Positions 47,906 through 60,062 of a stretch of 64,000 nucleotides of DNA are shown piece after piece. The number at the start of each line of letters is the position of its first letter. Positions within the stretch are counted from its first letter, which is position 1. This stretch comes from Embiotoca jacksoni (lineage: Eukaryota; Chordata; Actinopteri; Embiotocidae), in the NCBI GenBank assembly GCA_022577435.1, contig JAKOON010000018.1:3028282-3092281 (forward strand), given 5' to 3'. The notes beneath the pieces were generated by a model. It was not told where the DNA came from, ran no database searches, and worked only from the letters and a program-made list of their open reading frames with translations. The translations under genes were made by a program, and so were the position numbers.

Positions 47906-49404
47906 CGGCCCCAGTTGTTTCCTCAGCTGCTACTTCCCTAGTACTTCTTGAATTGTCTTTGTGTGTTGTTTTTAACAGTCACACTGAGTTTATGAGTGTC
48001 ATGTTAGCCTTGTATAGTGCCAAACACTTTTGTGTCCATGTGCAGTGCATTGAGTTGTAGGCTTTCTTGTCATCAGTCGAGGCAGCACAGAGAGTGGCTT
48101 CATCTTAGAGTCTCTGCCAGTTTCTTCATTGACCAGTCACTGGTGCTTTAAGCCTCTGGTCTTTTATCCTGTGCCTCAGCTGGACCTTTGGTAATAGGGT
48201 AACTCGTGCCTGCTCAGCTTAGTTGCAATGGAGCTTATGTTGTGGAGGGGGAGATTATCACTTAGTTTGAAGGTGTTGTACCCTATTATTCTTCTGTCCT
48301 TAGGTTTGTTTTGTGAGGGGAGTTTATTTTTTGGTGTATCTCTTCAGGCTTGCAGCCACAGCTCTGACTCTTTTGCTGTGTTCCAAATGACGCTCTGCCA
48401 TAATTACACTTGCTTTTTTGACTGCCTAAGTGCATTCCCATTGTCAAGTATGGAAATGTACAGTGCACTACAAGTATCCAGACAGTGCACACAAAACGGT
48501 CCAAGAATCGATTGTGAAACGCTTTACACTTTACACACTTAAACAGTCGCCATCTTGGTTATGTAGCAGAAAGGGAAGGCCCCCAGGTCAAAGTATTTTA
48601 AAACTGTGACAACTGAGGAAACTGCAGTTATTGCGGAAAACCACACTAAATTGATTATTTTGTTTACCAACTACCACCATACTAATGTTGACCATTAGTA
48701 TGTGCTGTGTGTGTTAAACCGAGAGCATGAAAACACGTTCAATTTTGGGTAAAAAAATAATTAAAGCCAGCAAATATGTTGGCAGGTGATGCATTCAGAT
48801 GCTACGATTATTTTCAGTAAGTACAAAATGACAGTGTGCGATTTGATGTCACACTACCCTGTTGAAATTTAAGTACTACACAAATAGTAACATATAACAG
48901 TATGAGGTATGAGTTTACTCAGGGAAGTACACCATTTGAAACACAGTTTTGTTTTGCAGTCTCCAGGGCCTCACTTATAAACATCTATCATGACACCTTT
49001 CTTCCCCTCTGTTCCACATATTCCATTTTGGATTTCATAAGTATGTCCAGGGTTACCATTACAGTGGCACATACTACTTCAGTGGTTTCCATGATGGTGG
49101 TAATAAGGACAGAAAGTAGAGCTATGTTAACATAACATCTGCAAGTATCTCTTCCAAAGGTACTTTGTTAGTGAGCTGAGGGAGTCATGGCACGGGCTGA
49201 CGATGTTTAGTCAGCTACCGTTTTCACCCTCAGCTTAATGGATGCAGCTGTCATGACTGATGGTGGGACATCATTTGGTATTCCGATGCTGCTCAGTGGA
49301 ATTCTGTTCGGGCCTCTCAATCTCCCGCTGTCATATTGCCCATATTTTGATGTTAGAGCACTTGTAACCCGGTGCTTTAGCATTGCATCTACGTAGTCTA
49401 CATT
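47906..49404. other. Non-coding stretch, 1.5 kb
   Basis: No gene supported. Around 48440-48510 GTACAGTGCACTACAAGTATCC hints at a short dispersed repeat, but I cannot classify it. Confidence 0.4.
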
Positions 49405-49972
49405 GACATGTAGACATGGTCAAGAGGATCTACTGAAGTTACACCAAAGGTATGCAGAAGAGCCTTTCTGAATGCACACCATGTTGAACCATGATGCAGA
49501 TGCGCTACAGCTGCAGAACAGGTGCCAGTCTTGTTCGCTATAAACAGGAAATTAAGGGTGAGTGGGCACAGCTCAGTAAAATCTAACAATGGAAGATTGG
49601 AAAACTAACGTCTGGTCTGATGAGTCTTGATTTCTTCTGCAACAGTCAGATGGTAGAGTCTGCCTGTTTTTCACAAATAAGGCTGGTTATGGTGGTCTAA
49701 TGGTGTGGGGAATGCTTTTTTTTTGGCATACTTTGAGCCCTATAGTACCAACTAAGTATCATTTAAAAACTACAGCCTACCTGAGTCTTGTTCCTGACCA
49801 TGTCCAACCTTTTAGACCACAGTGTACCCATCATGTAATTGCTCCTTTTAGCAGAATAGCATCATGTCACAAAGCTCATAAAGTCTCAGAGTGGTTTCTT
49901 GAACATGACACTCAGTTGTACTCAAACGGCCTTCACAGTCACCACATCTCAATGCAATACAGCACCTTTGTG
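49405..49972 (+). pseudogene. Tc1-like transposon relic with internal deletion
   Basis: It opens with GTAGACATGGTCAAGAGGAT, which I recognise as 5' untranslated sequence of a fish Tc1 family. Within about 40 bases it jumps to the middle of the transposase. Readable pieces are NVWSDES (first catalytic Asp, then a stop), GGLMVWGMLFF, LKTTAYLSLVPDHVQPF, CHKAHKVSEWFLEHD. The second catalytic Asp has been lost in a small deletion (FSRIASCHK). Similarity ends at about 49972, before the third catalytic residue. It is well decayed and has no intact frame. Confidence 0.8.
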
Positions 49973-52900
49973 TCACGGTTTGTCTGTGTGCCTGTTTGTC
50001 CTTTTGTTCCCTGTGTCACTCTGTCCACCATGCCAGTCTGAGTTCTTGTATTTCTCTTTTAACGCCTGCTCTCCTGCCTGCCATATCTACCTCGCCTGCT
50101 TCCAGTTCCCCTAAAAGCTGCAATAACTTAGCTTTTCTCAGCAAGTTTATTTACTCTTTGCCGGGTTATATCAGTAATCAGTAATAGTAAAAAAAATGTC
50201 AGTGCCAATATTTTTTCCGATACAATTGTTTCAATGACAGTGTTTCCTTTTTACAGTTTCAGGTTTTGTTTTCGGTGCCAAACTTTAATGTCGGTGTTCT
50301 AACCCCATATGGGAGGCTCTCAAAGCCTCAAAAAGCTGTGAACATAGCTGCAGACTCGTGTTGCTGAAGAATAAATGTGTGGAATTTTGAGTGCCAAAAG
50401 TTTTCATCAATGTATTTCTACTAAACTTTCACAAGTCTGGATGCATTGTGAGGTTAAAAAAAAAATAGGTAAATTAAAAGATTAGCATTAGACAGGATAA
50501 GAATCTGGCTTTGATATATGAGCAACTGCTCATATATCATCCATCCCTCTGACCTCCACAACATGCATTGGCATTGAACATTCAGTAAATCTATAAGTAG
50601 ATGCATATGTATGGACCTTGTTTACTTCCTGTCGTTATTCACGTTGCAGGCAAACGGTCAAGTGTGATAGGTTTAAATTGTTTTGACTTATTAACAATAA
50701 ATTAGTCTTGATTCTGATAGGATACCCCTTAGGCTGGATACTTTGGTGAACACACCTGAGATGCACTGGTATTGGGTTGAAGTAAAGATTGATCTCCTTT
50801 GGAATAAAGGCGTAAAAGCAGACCAATAGTGACCCGACTTAACAGAGATGAGGTGGTGGAGATGAAAATAGCTTTCAAGACTTTCAACACATGGTTAAAC
50901 AAGAAAATTATATTTTTTCATGCTTTCAGGTGAAACAATGAAGTCTGTCCCTGGAACCTTCTATCTGATCACATTCAGTCTGTAAGTAATACAAGCTGTG
51001 AAAGACAACAATTTATGCCCAGGCTCCAACGTGTAGTCTCTAAGCCAAGTCACATCAAAGGTTTATGTCTCTATGATCATCAAATTGGACACATTGACTC
51101 AAAACCAGCTGAGGCAACGTTACATGTTGCTTGAACTTGAATAGTCAGCACTTGCTGTCATGTAAAAAGAAAATCTTAAAGGGTAACTACACTTTCAAAT
51201 TCAGCTGGAACCTTCTCTTCCAGTATGGTTTTTAAAAAATGCAAATGAAAAAGGAGAAAGGAGACGCTCACTGCAGGAGGTGTGGTCAGAGACCACAGAG
51301 TGGGAGATAATAGCCAAGTGAAGTTTCTGTCAGACTGTCATACGGATTCATGTCTTGTAAAAGAAGGAGCTGCTTTGCAACAGCCAGCTCTCTGTTGTGT
51401 TTATGTGGAGGAGTGTCAGACCATAGCCAATGCCTTTGCTGTTTATCACAGTTAACATGACTGTTTGTGAGCCCTAAATATGTTTTAAAATGCAGAATTC
51501 AGCACAGTTATTGGCGAGTAAAGGTGTTGTGTTTTCTCTCACTGAGAAGGAATACATTTCATACGCTCAGTATTGCTACCGCTAACGTTACAGCAGCTGT
51601 GAGTGCGAGGCACAAATTGGGCTCCAGTTAGCCAGTGTTCTGCTTTTTATACTTATAGCAGCAACACCTGCTGTCATGTTTAGGGAGGAGCCAGATGATG
51701 CAAACTTTCAAATCCAAGCAAACAAAAGCAAGCTAATTTGAACACAAACAAAACAAAAATAACCATTTTCTAGTCAGGAAGTATCTTAAAAAAAAAAAAA
51801 ACTTTAAATTGACCAGCAAAAATGGCAAAACAGGAAGTGTTCCATCCTTCCACCCTAGTCTATGTATGTTGCAGTCACAGAAATTTCAGAAAACTTTGTA
51901 AAACTATATCATTTTTATGACTCTGGAATTTTTTTATTTATAATTTTAAGCCTGTACTTTCTTAAGTTAAATATCATAAAAAGATGAGACCTAAAATGCT
52001 TCCAGCTATTTTTTTTGTGACATGTAATACTCTTACTAACATAATATGTAGTCATTTAAACTTTTTTTAAAAAATTGTATTTGCTGTTTGGGTATATCCA
52101 GGACAGGTTGCAGTCCATCACAGGACCAATACAAGGAGAAATAAACAAAAAATAAAGCAGATATGAGTAATTAAAAAACAAGTAACAAGTAATATACAGT
52201 ATGTGAGAGAAGTGATGTAATGAGGAGAGAAGCCCACTGAAAGCTTGTGGATGGAGAAGAGTGCAGCCCTATATTGTGGACTCATTTCAAACACAAGCCA
52301 AATACCACTGTGTCACAACTTCAGGCTTAAGAAATTACATTCAATAATTCATGCAAACGGCTGTGACTTGCCATGATTTATTTGGTGAGCTCTACTCAGC
52401 CTGAATTAGCCATAAAGAGTGATCTAACATTTGCAGGCTCTGCACAAATGATATGTAGGTTGTATGTTTTGTCATAACTGATGCAATTTATCTTCCCCAA
52501 CGAGTCAGGTTTGACTTTAGAGGGCCAGTACCTTTCTTTCTGCAGGGAATTAATTTCTTAATGTCGTACACAGTCAGTGCTCATGTCATAAAACATGGGC
52601 CAATTCAGGATCTCAGTTTTATGGCCATACAAGAGCCAAACAATATTTATCCCCTCAGCGTTTGCACCCAAAAGCTCTCAGACATGTCTGCTGACAAAGC
52701 AGGAGTCTTTATGCTTCTATAATATTCTATCGTGCTGGTCAACTTTGACCAAATTTGAATAATCATCCCAATAAAGAGCTACTAATGTCACACTTGGATA
52801 CATTCTGATCAGAGATGTAACTGAAACAAACAGAAATGTGCAGCTGAGAAATAACAGAAAAACAACTCCTTAAAAAGGAAAATTCATAAGTTTTTACATC

Positions 52901-54863
52901 GATGTCCAATCAGTGGTGATGGTAAATGGAGAAAATTAAAGCAATACATTTCTTGATAAATCCTCTGTGTCTCTGAGAAGCAGCTGCAAAATCTGTTGTC
53001 TTTGGTGGATGGAAGGACAACAGGCTGCTTGAGTTGTCACTAGAGGGCGCTCTATGTGCTGCGACAAAACAAAACCTTGTTCTCTCAGCTTGTCCTGCAA
53101 CAATGACGATTTCAGCCAAAACACTGTAAAGTGGACTGTTGTTCATAACATCCTCTGAACTCATATCATGGGAGTACAAAGCCACAGAAAGGCAGCAGAA
53201 ACAGGCCACCGATGCAGCTGGCTGGCGAGGACCTTTCAGAAACTGAGCTGCAGAGAACAAGCAGTGACTTGCGGCTTGGCTCAGATTTTCCTTGGGTGCA
53301 AAGAGAAACGGAATCATTCTGCTGCAATGAATGAGCAGCTGTTGTTGGATACTGTTGTCAACTGAGAGCTGAGTGTGTGTTACTACGCATGTACTGTACT
53401 TATTTTCCTGTGCACAGAGCTGTGGTGGAGATCTCCCTCAGGATACAGAAGGTAAACTGAAACAGACATCTAAAGCAGGCAGGCCAAGAGGGCAGATGGC
53501 CACTGAGTATGTTGTTGTTTGTATTTGTTAGGGTGGAGATAAAAACATGTTGTTAAGTGGTTGCTAAAAGGAAGAGACTAGACAAAGGGAACCTAAAGAT
53601 TTGGGGATTATGGTTCAAACATGAGCGACTAGGAAGTTGGAAAGTTCTGAATTCTCTGTGGAAAAATACACTTGAACACATGTCAAACTAGGGATATCCC
53701 ACTAGGGAAGTGGGATGTTTTTGAGAGCTCCAGGAAGTAGGTTTGATGGCACTTTACATTGCAGAGTGGTAAAAGAAAGAAATGTACTCACTACGAAAGT
53801 AAGGGAGAATGGCCAGACTTGGTTCCTACCTAGTTTACCAGCTGCAATAAATGTTAAAAACAGTTATACTTAAAAATGTATTTTACAAATAGCACTGCCA
53901 TCCTGAGCTCATTTTCATCCATGTGTTGGTTTATAGGGATGTTTGGATGATGACAAGGTTGTTTGTTACTTTTCAGTATTCAGAGAGCAGACATAGAGCA
54001 CATTTTGCCTACTGTGAACCCTCAAAACTTGAGAGTGGCAAGTTCCTCAATGGGAACTTTTCCAATCTCCAGCTGCTTTAATCAGAAGCTCACATGCAAT
54101 GCATGCTGGTACATTTCTCTGTCACTATAGCACATACTGAGAAACTTACTGCTTCAGAACTGTATGTACCATCAACACAGATGGACATCAACATAAAAAG
54201 TTGAATTCAATTTTTACTTGAACTAAATGGTTTTTATCCAAAGGCAATCATTATTTCAGTAATTTTTAAGAAGCGAATGGAACCTACAGAATGATGAAAG
54301 AGTTCATATCAAATCCACCTCAACACGCTTGTTGAAAATGCCACAGATTAAAAGATTCATTGGAGAGGTGTAACAATGGTCCACAATACCCTTGGCCCCA
54401 GACTCTCATGGCCCCAAAACCCAAAGCTTCACTGTGGAGTTCTTCTGTAGTGCCGAAATCCTTTGTTTCAATTCTGGGGTTTTCTGTTGATTTTGTTATC
54501 ACAAGCATCTGCTTTCACATACACATGTTCAACTATTGTTAATATATAGATCGCGAAAAATGAATTTGCAATTAATCAACTTGAAACCATGAAGGGTTTA
54601 AATGGAGCCCACAGCTCACCATCTGCCTCAGAGCCTGCTAGCTGTTCATCTAATTCTGACAGACAAATAGGTTTTCCATTTACACGTTATTAATTGCAAT
54701 TTTACAAATGTCTTTTTTTTTTTTTACTGATTGGTCTCTATGTTTTAAAATATGAAAATATGTAAGCATAAAACAGCAATTTCCTGTATGTATTTTGTAG
54801 GCAGTATTGAGTACACTGATAATATTTCCCTGATGGGCTGACTTACTGTACGCCCACCAAGTC
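49973..54863. other. Non-coding stretch, 4.9 kb
   Basis: No gene supported. It includes the perfect hairpin at 50512-50539. The frame at 52910-53317 on the minus strand (135 codons) has no recognised domain. A CACTAGAGGGCGCTC motif at about 53038-53052 is of a kind common in fish dispersed repeats. Confidence 0.45.
50512..50539. repeat. Perfect 13-bp palindrome with a 2-base loop
   Basis: TGATATATGAGCA and TGCTCATATATCA are exact complements separated by AC. It is AT-rich and could extrude as a cruciform. Confidence 0.9.
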
Positions 54864-55175
54864 CAATGGAATTGAATTGAATTTGATTTATATAGCGCCA
54901 AATCACAACACAGGTGATTTCATGGCACTTAACACATTCAAGTCCTTACAGTGGAACTTTACAACATTATACAGAGAAACCCAACAATACAGCAATTCCC
55001 ACATAAGCTAGGAGGGAAAAAAAACTCCTCTTTAAGGGAGAAAAACCTCCAACAGAGGGAAGAAAAACTCCCTTTAACAGGAAGAAACCTCCGACAGAAC
55101 CAGACTCAGGGGTGGGCGGCCATCTGCCTCGACCGGTTGGGGTAAGAGGAGAGCAGAGAGAGAAAAGGACAGCAT
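54864..55175 (-). mobile_element. Dispersed teleost repeat (retroelement 3' end)
   Basis: The same repeat as 30440-30780, in the opposite orientation. On the plus strand it begins with the tail GGAATTGAATTGAATTTG, then TATATAGCGCCAAATCACAA, then the GAAACCTCC and GGCGGCCATCTGCCTCGACC blocks. It is cut off near 55175. It has no coding capacity that I can support. Confidence 0.78.
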
Positions 55176-55828
55176 AGCTCTGCTTTACATCACGCTTGAT
55201 TTTTTGTAAAAAATAATTCTGTAAGTGCTTAAATAAGGGTGGTTGTTTTCCCTTCTTCATTTTTCCCTGAGTTACACGAAAGCCTTACATTTGTTGGACT
55301 GAAACAAGTCTCAACTCCATGGGGCTAAAATCAATCTCAAACCTTTTGATAGAGAAACATTTTTTAGCAGGAAAAATGGAATGAAATGCAACCATTGGTA
55401 TTAACTGAAGATTTTTGATACTTTCCAGGTTGTATTATTATTTTATTTTACGGCTATTTAAAAGATATGTGTACAAGTTTTTTGGTCATTTGTTTGGAAC
55501 AGTTTGTGTTCACGGGGAATTGTTCAGTAGGGCTGTAAAATCTGTTTATATATCTACATATTACATCGTTCTGAAAATATATCATCACAACAAATTAAAT
55601 GGTAAACTGAGGCCATATTATTCAGGTGGTATGTCATATGATTTTGTGTGTGTGTTTCATAAGGTGCAGTATAATATTTATGAAATTGAGAATCATGGGC
55701 GAATGTGGTCTGTTTTAAAGAAAGCCAGAGATACTACTTTACACAACACAGACATGTCTTGCAAGCTAAACAGTCTGATTGTCTTTTAAATCAGCTCGGC
55801 TGTTGGACCTTTCCTCACTGCAATATCC
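55176..55828. other. Non-coding stretch
   Basis: No gene supported. A 124-codon frame at 55415-55789 is AT-rich and shows no domain. Confidence 0.45.
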
Positions 55829-56010
55829 ACTCGGTGGCCACTTCATTAGGAGCACCTGCCTGGTAAAGCTAGCAGTCGGCCCTTCCAAACATCACATTAT
55901 GTGACTGTGGCTCAGCACCACCAGCATGCAGACACAGTCGAGAGGTTCTGTTACCTTTTGACTTGAATGAGGTGTGATTGCTAGTGCCAGACATACCGGC
56001 TTCAGAGCGA
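55829..56010 (+). mobile_element. Tc1-like transposon 5' end fragment
   Basis: ACTCGGTGGCCACTTCATTA (55829) followed by GGAGCACCTG matches the terminal inverted repeat of the same fish Tc1 family as the relic at 49405 (consensus as I recall has GGCCACTTTATTAGGTACAC). A coding trace, GCTAGTGCCAGACATACCGG (about 55980), corresponds to the start of the transposase. Most of the element is missing. Confidence 0.6.
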
Positions 56011-58869
56011 TGAAAGTGGTGAAACGTGTGGGACTACTACAGGGACATGTTGTGGTAAACAAAACAAAAATGAAATTAGCAGCTATTAGTGTGATTAAAA
56101 CTTTGTCACAGGCAGATGGCGGCGCAGACTACAAACTTGTTAAAGGTAGTTGGGCAAGGTGCTGCCAGTGGAGCAGCCATTTTCAAAAGTTAAAAAACGA
56201 ACCAGACCAAATATCCCAAAGTCCAAAGTCAATGAGACCACAGTTTACATGTGAGTACTAAAATAGATGTGATCAAAGTACAACAATTTTGGTTTGAGTA
56301 ATCTATTTAATTAATCTATAGTTATAAGTAATCAGTTATTACATCGTTACAAATTTTTTCAAATCGCATGTTTTACATATTTCATGATTGACATATAAAC
56401 ATGAACGTAACTGATGACACTGGTGAATTTTCCAGTGCTTGTTCAATTTTTGCTAATATCTGAAGAGCGCATATTCTGGAAAAAGAAACATCAACATAAA
56501 CATAGTTTTTTTCCAATTACTGCCAGCACTGAAACCCCAAACCAAAATCGTCACATCATGAAACAGATGTACTGTATACAAAACTAATGTGTAGCAAAAT
56601 AAAAACTACAGATGGAATTAGATTTTGCCTTAGGACCACATACTGAACCAAAACTGTGAAATATGCCATAAGAGCAGACAATCTTTGTTTTTCATATCAG
56701 ACCCCCCTGAGCTCCTAAAACAGAGTCCTGATTGGCCGGTGGTCATTTCACCCCGACGTGTGAAAACACCTCTGAGTATAACTGATCGACTCTTCTTCTG
56801 CCTGCTGGCTCAGCAGCAGAGGGTCCTCCCTTCTATTCTGCTCTCTGTTGTAACCTCCAATAGGGGAACCCACAGAAAGGCCCAAGGCCTGTTCTCTCTG
56901 CTGTCACCAGATGCCTAGACTAGAAGCGTATCCGCTTCCCTGCAGAGCTAACTGCACATGTGAAGAAACTCCCGGCGAAAAGCTGATGTTGAGCTGTAGG
57001 GCACAAACACTTCCCCTCTCTCCCTCCACATGCTACAAAACGGCAATATGTTCATTTCACTAGTACGGCAGACTCCATATCTAACAAAGGATGAAAGTCC
57101 CTGCAGCCAAACATGCTGCATTCAAGAGCAGTCTGCAGAATTATGGTAAAAACTTCTAATGTAGACCTAGAAGGAAACGTCAAGAGTGAAACAAGCCTAC
57201 AGGCTTCCAAATGGCTGCTTAACATCACCATGTTTATAACATTATCATTGTGAACACATTAACATGCCAACACATGGATTTATTAAGAAAAAGTACATCC
57301 TCAGAGCTGCTAGCTAACTATGGACCGTCCTCATTTACTATTTAGTACAATATTAGTTTGCCTTTGAATGTGAGTGTTTCTATTCTTAATGGGGAAACAT
57401 ATTCACTATATCCTGCCCTTTAAAAAAGTAGTTTCCCTGCCATGCACTCAATACAATGTGCTGCAGTTTGCAGATGTGGTATTTACAATGATGTGACTCA
57501 GCAGCTGTCAGTTATGAGGCAACAGGATCAATAAGTATCTGAAATGTCAGTTTACTTCTCTCATTATGCTGTGTTCACTACTGACTGCCCATTATATCGA
57601 AAGCAATAAATGGGTGAAGAAGGGAATCGTTTCAGACACTGCCATTATTAATATATGTCATGAGACGCTAGCACTTGAGCTAATTCCCGTCCACAACCCC
57701 TGCAACCATGCTAAATGTTCAGCTGTGTTCTGTTTTACATCTAGCATTGTAATTCTACCGTGCCAACCTTGTTGCATGCCAAGAGTAGCCAAATGGGCAT
57801 TAGGAGGTGTCTTCTACAAATGTCATGTAGATAAGAGACTAGTAGAACACAAAAATTGTACTCAGCTGAATCCAATTTGTCAGTCTAAATTACAATTACG
57901 GCTCATTTTGATGTTGCATGACAGTTTCAGAAGTCAGATGTGGAGAGGCTCATTCTCCTCATCTTCCCATCAGAGTTTGATATATGAGCGCCTGTGTGTT
58001 TTGCAATAACAATCCGAGCTGAATCACTGGAGCGGACATTAGGACACTAAAGAACAAGTTCATCTAAGAACCTCATGTTACCAAACTTTAAAAATGCAAG
58101 TATAAACTGTCATCTGATGTTAAATAGTTTGGACACATTATTTTTCAAAACCTGCTCACCCATCAAAATACTCCTCAAGCTGTCCATAGCTAACAACTCT
58201 AACTGTCATGACTGCTGATAGAAAAACACACACCACTGTACACATAGCCGATGTTTTAACATACTATTCATGTACTATCACGTATCCGGTCAAGTATGGA
58301 TCTGCATATACAGCATGAACAGTATACTATATAAACATCCAGTTGTGAAAGAAACAATTACAAATATGCATACAATAAAAAAAAGAATAGAATAAAATAA
58401 TAAAACAGGATACATATATTTCAATAAATAGTAAAAAAGTAATATGATATATATACAAGTACCCAACACCCAACTCCAAAATAAGTGATGTTGACTTTTT
58501 TAGGTGATAACAGTTAAGCGAGGATAATTCAAAATAGTCACAAAGAGTTTTAATCTATGAATTAATTTCAAAATAAGTGCTTCCCTAATGGTGATGGTAA
58601 TGGAAAAGAATATATATCACTCAAGTGTCTAACTTGTTTTCATTACTATTGACACCTTTATACATACATTTTAGAGATGCACACATGTTGGTGTCTGACA
58701 TATTACCAGCCAGTAAGCAAGAAAAGTTATTGCTACTTGTCCGAAAAAACAATACAATTTCAGCCAAGAATGAGGTCCGCTTATGCACAGCATGCTGTGG
58801 ACTCGGGACACCACTCAACCCTGGCTCGCTTCTTCTCTCCTCACTCTTTGTATTGTTGCCTGTTTACAG
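56011..58869. other. Non-coding stretch, 2.9 kb, partly low-repeat
   Basis: No gene supported. 57540-58010 is unusually free of low-complexity sequence and is open for 147 codons on the plus strand (57566-58009), but encodes nothing I recognise. It could be a conserved non-coding element or chance. AT-rich, A-run-rich sequence follows at 58330-58480. Confidence 0.45.
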
Positions 58870-59005
58870 GAGGGCCGGGCAAATCAGGGAGCAGAGCAGA
58901 GGACACAGCCAAGAGAGTGAAAACAAGTCATCTCAGGGCACTTTACATAGTAAGAGAGAGACAGAGAGACACTCAGCAATTCCCCTTGACCAGTTGGGGT
59001 GAGAG
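58870..59005 (-). repeat. Short degraded copy of the 30.4/54.9-kb repeat
   Basis: Plus-strand pieces TCATCTCAGGGCACTTTACA (about 58930) and CCCCTTGACCAGTTGGGGTG (58982-59001) correspond to two separate parts of the repeat at 54864-55175, with the middle missing. Confidence 0.55.
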
Positions 59006-59091
59006 CTGTGGAAAAAAAAGAAGTGAAAAACAAACAATAAACATCAACAGTCACTGCAGATCAAAAACAAGTAGCCAGAGATCTGCATATA

Positions 59092-60062
59092 TCCCACAGA
59101 CTGTATATAAAAGTGGACGTAGGTCTGAAAAATAAGGCTGATGCACAAGGGCTGCAATACCACAGAGTGCCACTAGAGTTTGGCACCAAAAAGCCTCCAC
59201 CTGCATAGACTCCCAATTCTGACTGAATATACTTTATCTGAGTTATTTCGGTTTTGCTAGCTGAAGTCGCTCCTTCTTATCAGTTTTCTGAAAATAGTCC
59301 CATCATTAATCATGAAATATGCTTCAAAAAGACGTGTTTTGGGGTCATGTCTGTTTGATTGACAGGCCTGTCGTGCAGTCAGGTTACAGATATTGGTGGG
59401 CGGGACGTAGGATCGCCAGCTCATCCAAATATGGTCACTTCCTGTTCCACACTGCTCTGAAACAGCAAGATGGCACCGGCCTAAATCTGAACTTGAGGCT
59501 TTATAACAGCCGTTCACAATCTAATGGGCGATGTCACTGCTGGTTATCGATTGGTATATCCCTGTGCATGCCACAAAATCCACTGGGAAGGAGGACAAAT
59601 GAGCAATTTAGAGAAAAATGTACTTTACAGAAGTGCTAGACTTCAACCACTCCCCCTGAATTCAAAACTCCACAGCTAGTTTACACAGACAAATAAAGGG
59701 CGTTATGCTAATTGAACATTCCTATGAACCTGTGACAAACAGGATAGCTTTAACCTGACTCCACCACAGGCCTGTCAATCAAACAGACACGCCCCCAAAA
59801 ACACGACTTTTTGAATCTTATTTTATAATTAATGATGGGACTACATTTAGAAAACTAATAAGAAGGAGCGACTTTAGCTAGCAAAACCGAAATAACTCGT
59901 GGAGAAATTATATTGGCTAATTGAATGGGAGTTAATGGAGCTGGAGGCTTTTTAGAGCCAACCATTAGTGGCAGTCGGTGGTATTTCAGATTAAGGCACT
60001 TCCACATCGGCCTCATTTTTCAGACCCGGAAGCTACGTCAACTGTATATACAGTCTGTGGGA
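59092..60062. mobile_element. Non-autonomous element with roughly 300-bp terminal inverted repeats
   Basis: The left arm 59092-59386 and right arm 59751-60062 are imperfect inverted copies. Matching blocks from the outside inward are TCCCACAGACTGTATATA with its exact complement, GGACGTAG/CTACGTC, AAGCCTCCA/TGGAGGCTT, TTATTTCGGTTTTGCTAGCT with its complement AGCTAGCAAAACCGAAATAA, GTCGCTCCTTCTTAT, TGATTGACAGGCCTG, and AGTCAGGTTA. The spacer of about 364 bp has no coding sequence that I can support. Total length is 971 bp. Long arms suggest a foldback-type or MITE-like DNA transposon. I cannot name the superfamily and see no clear target-site duplication. Confidence 0.85.
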
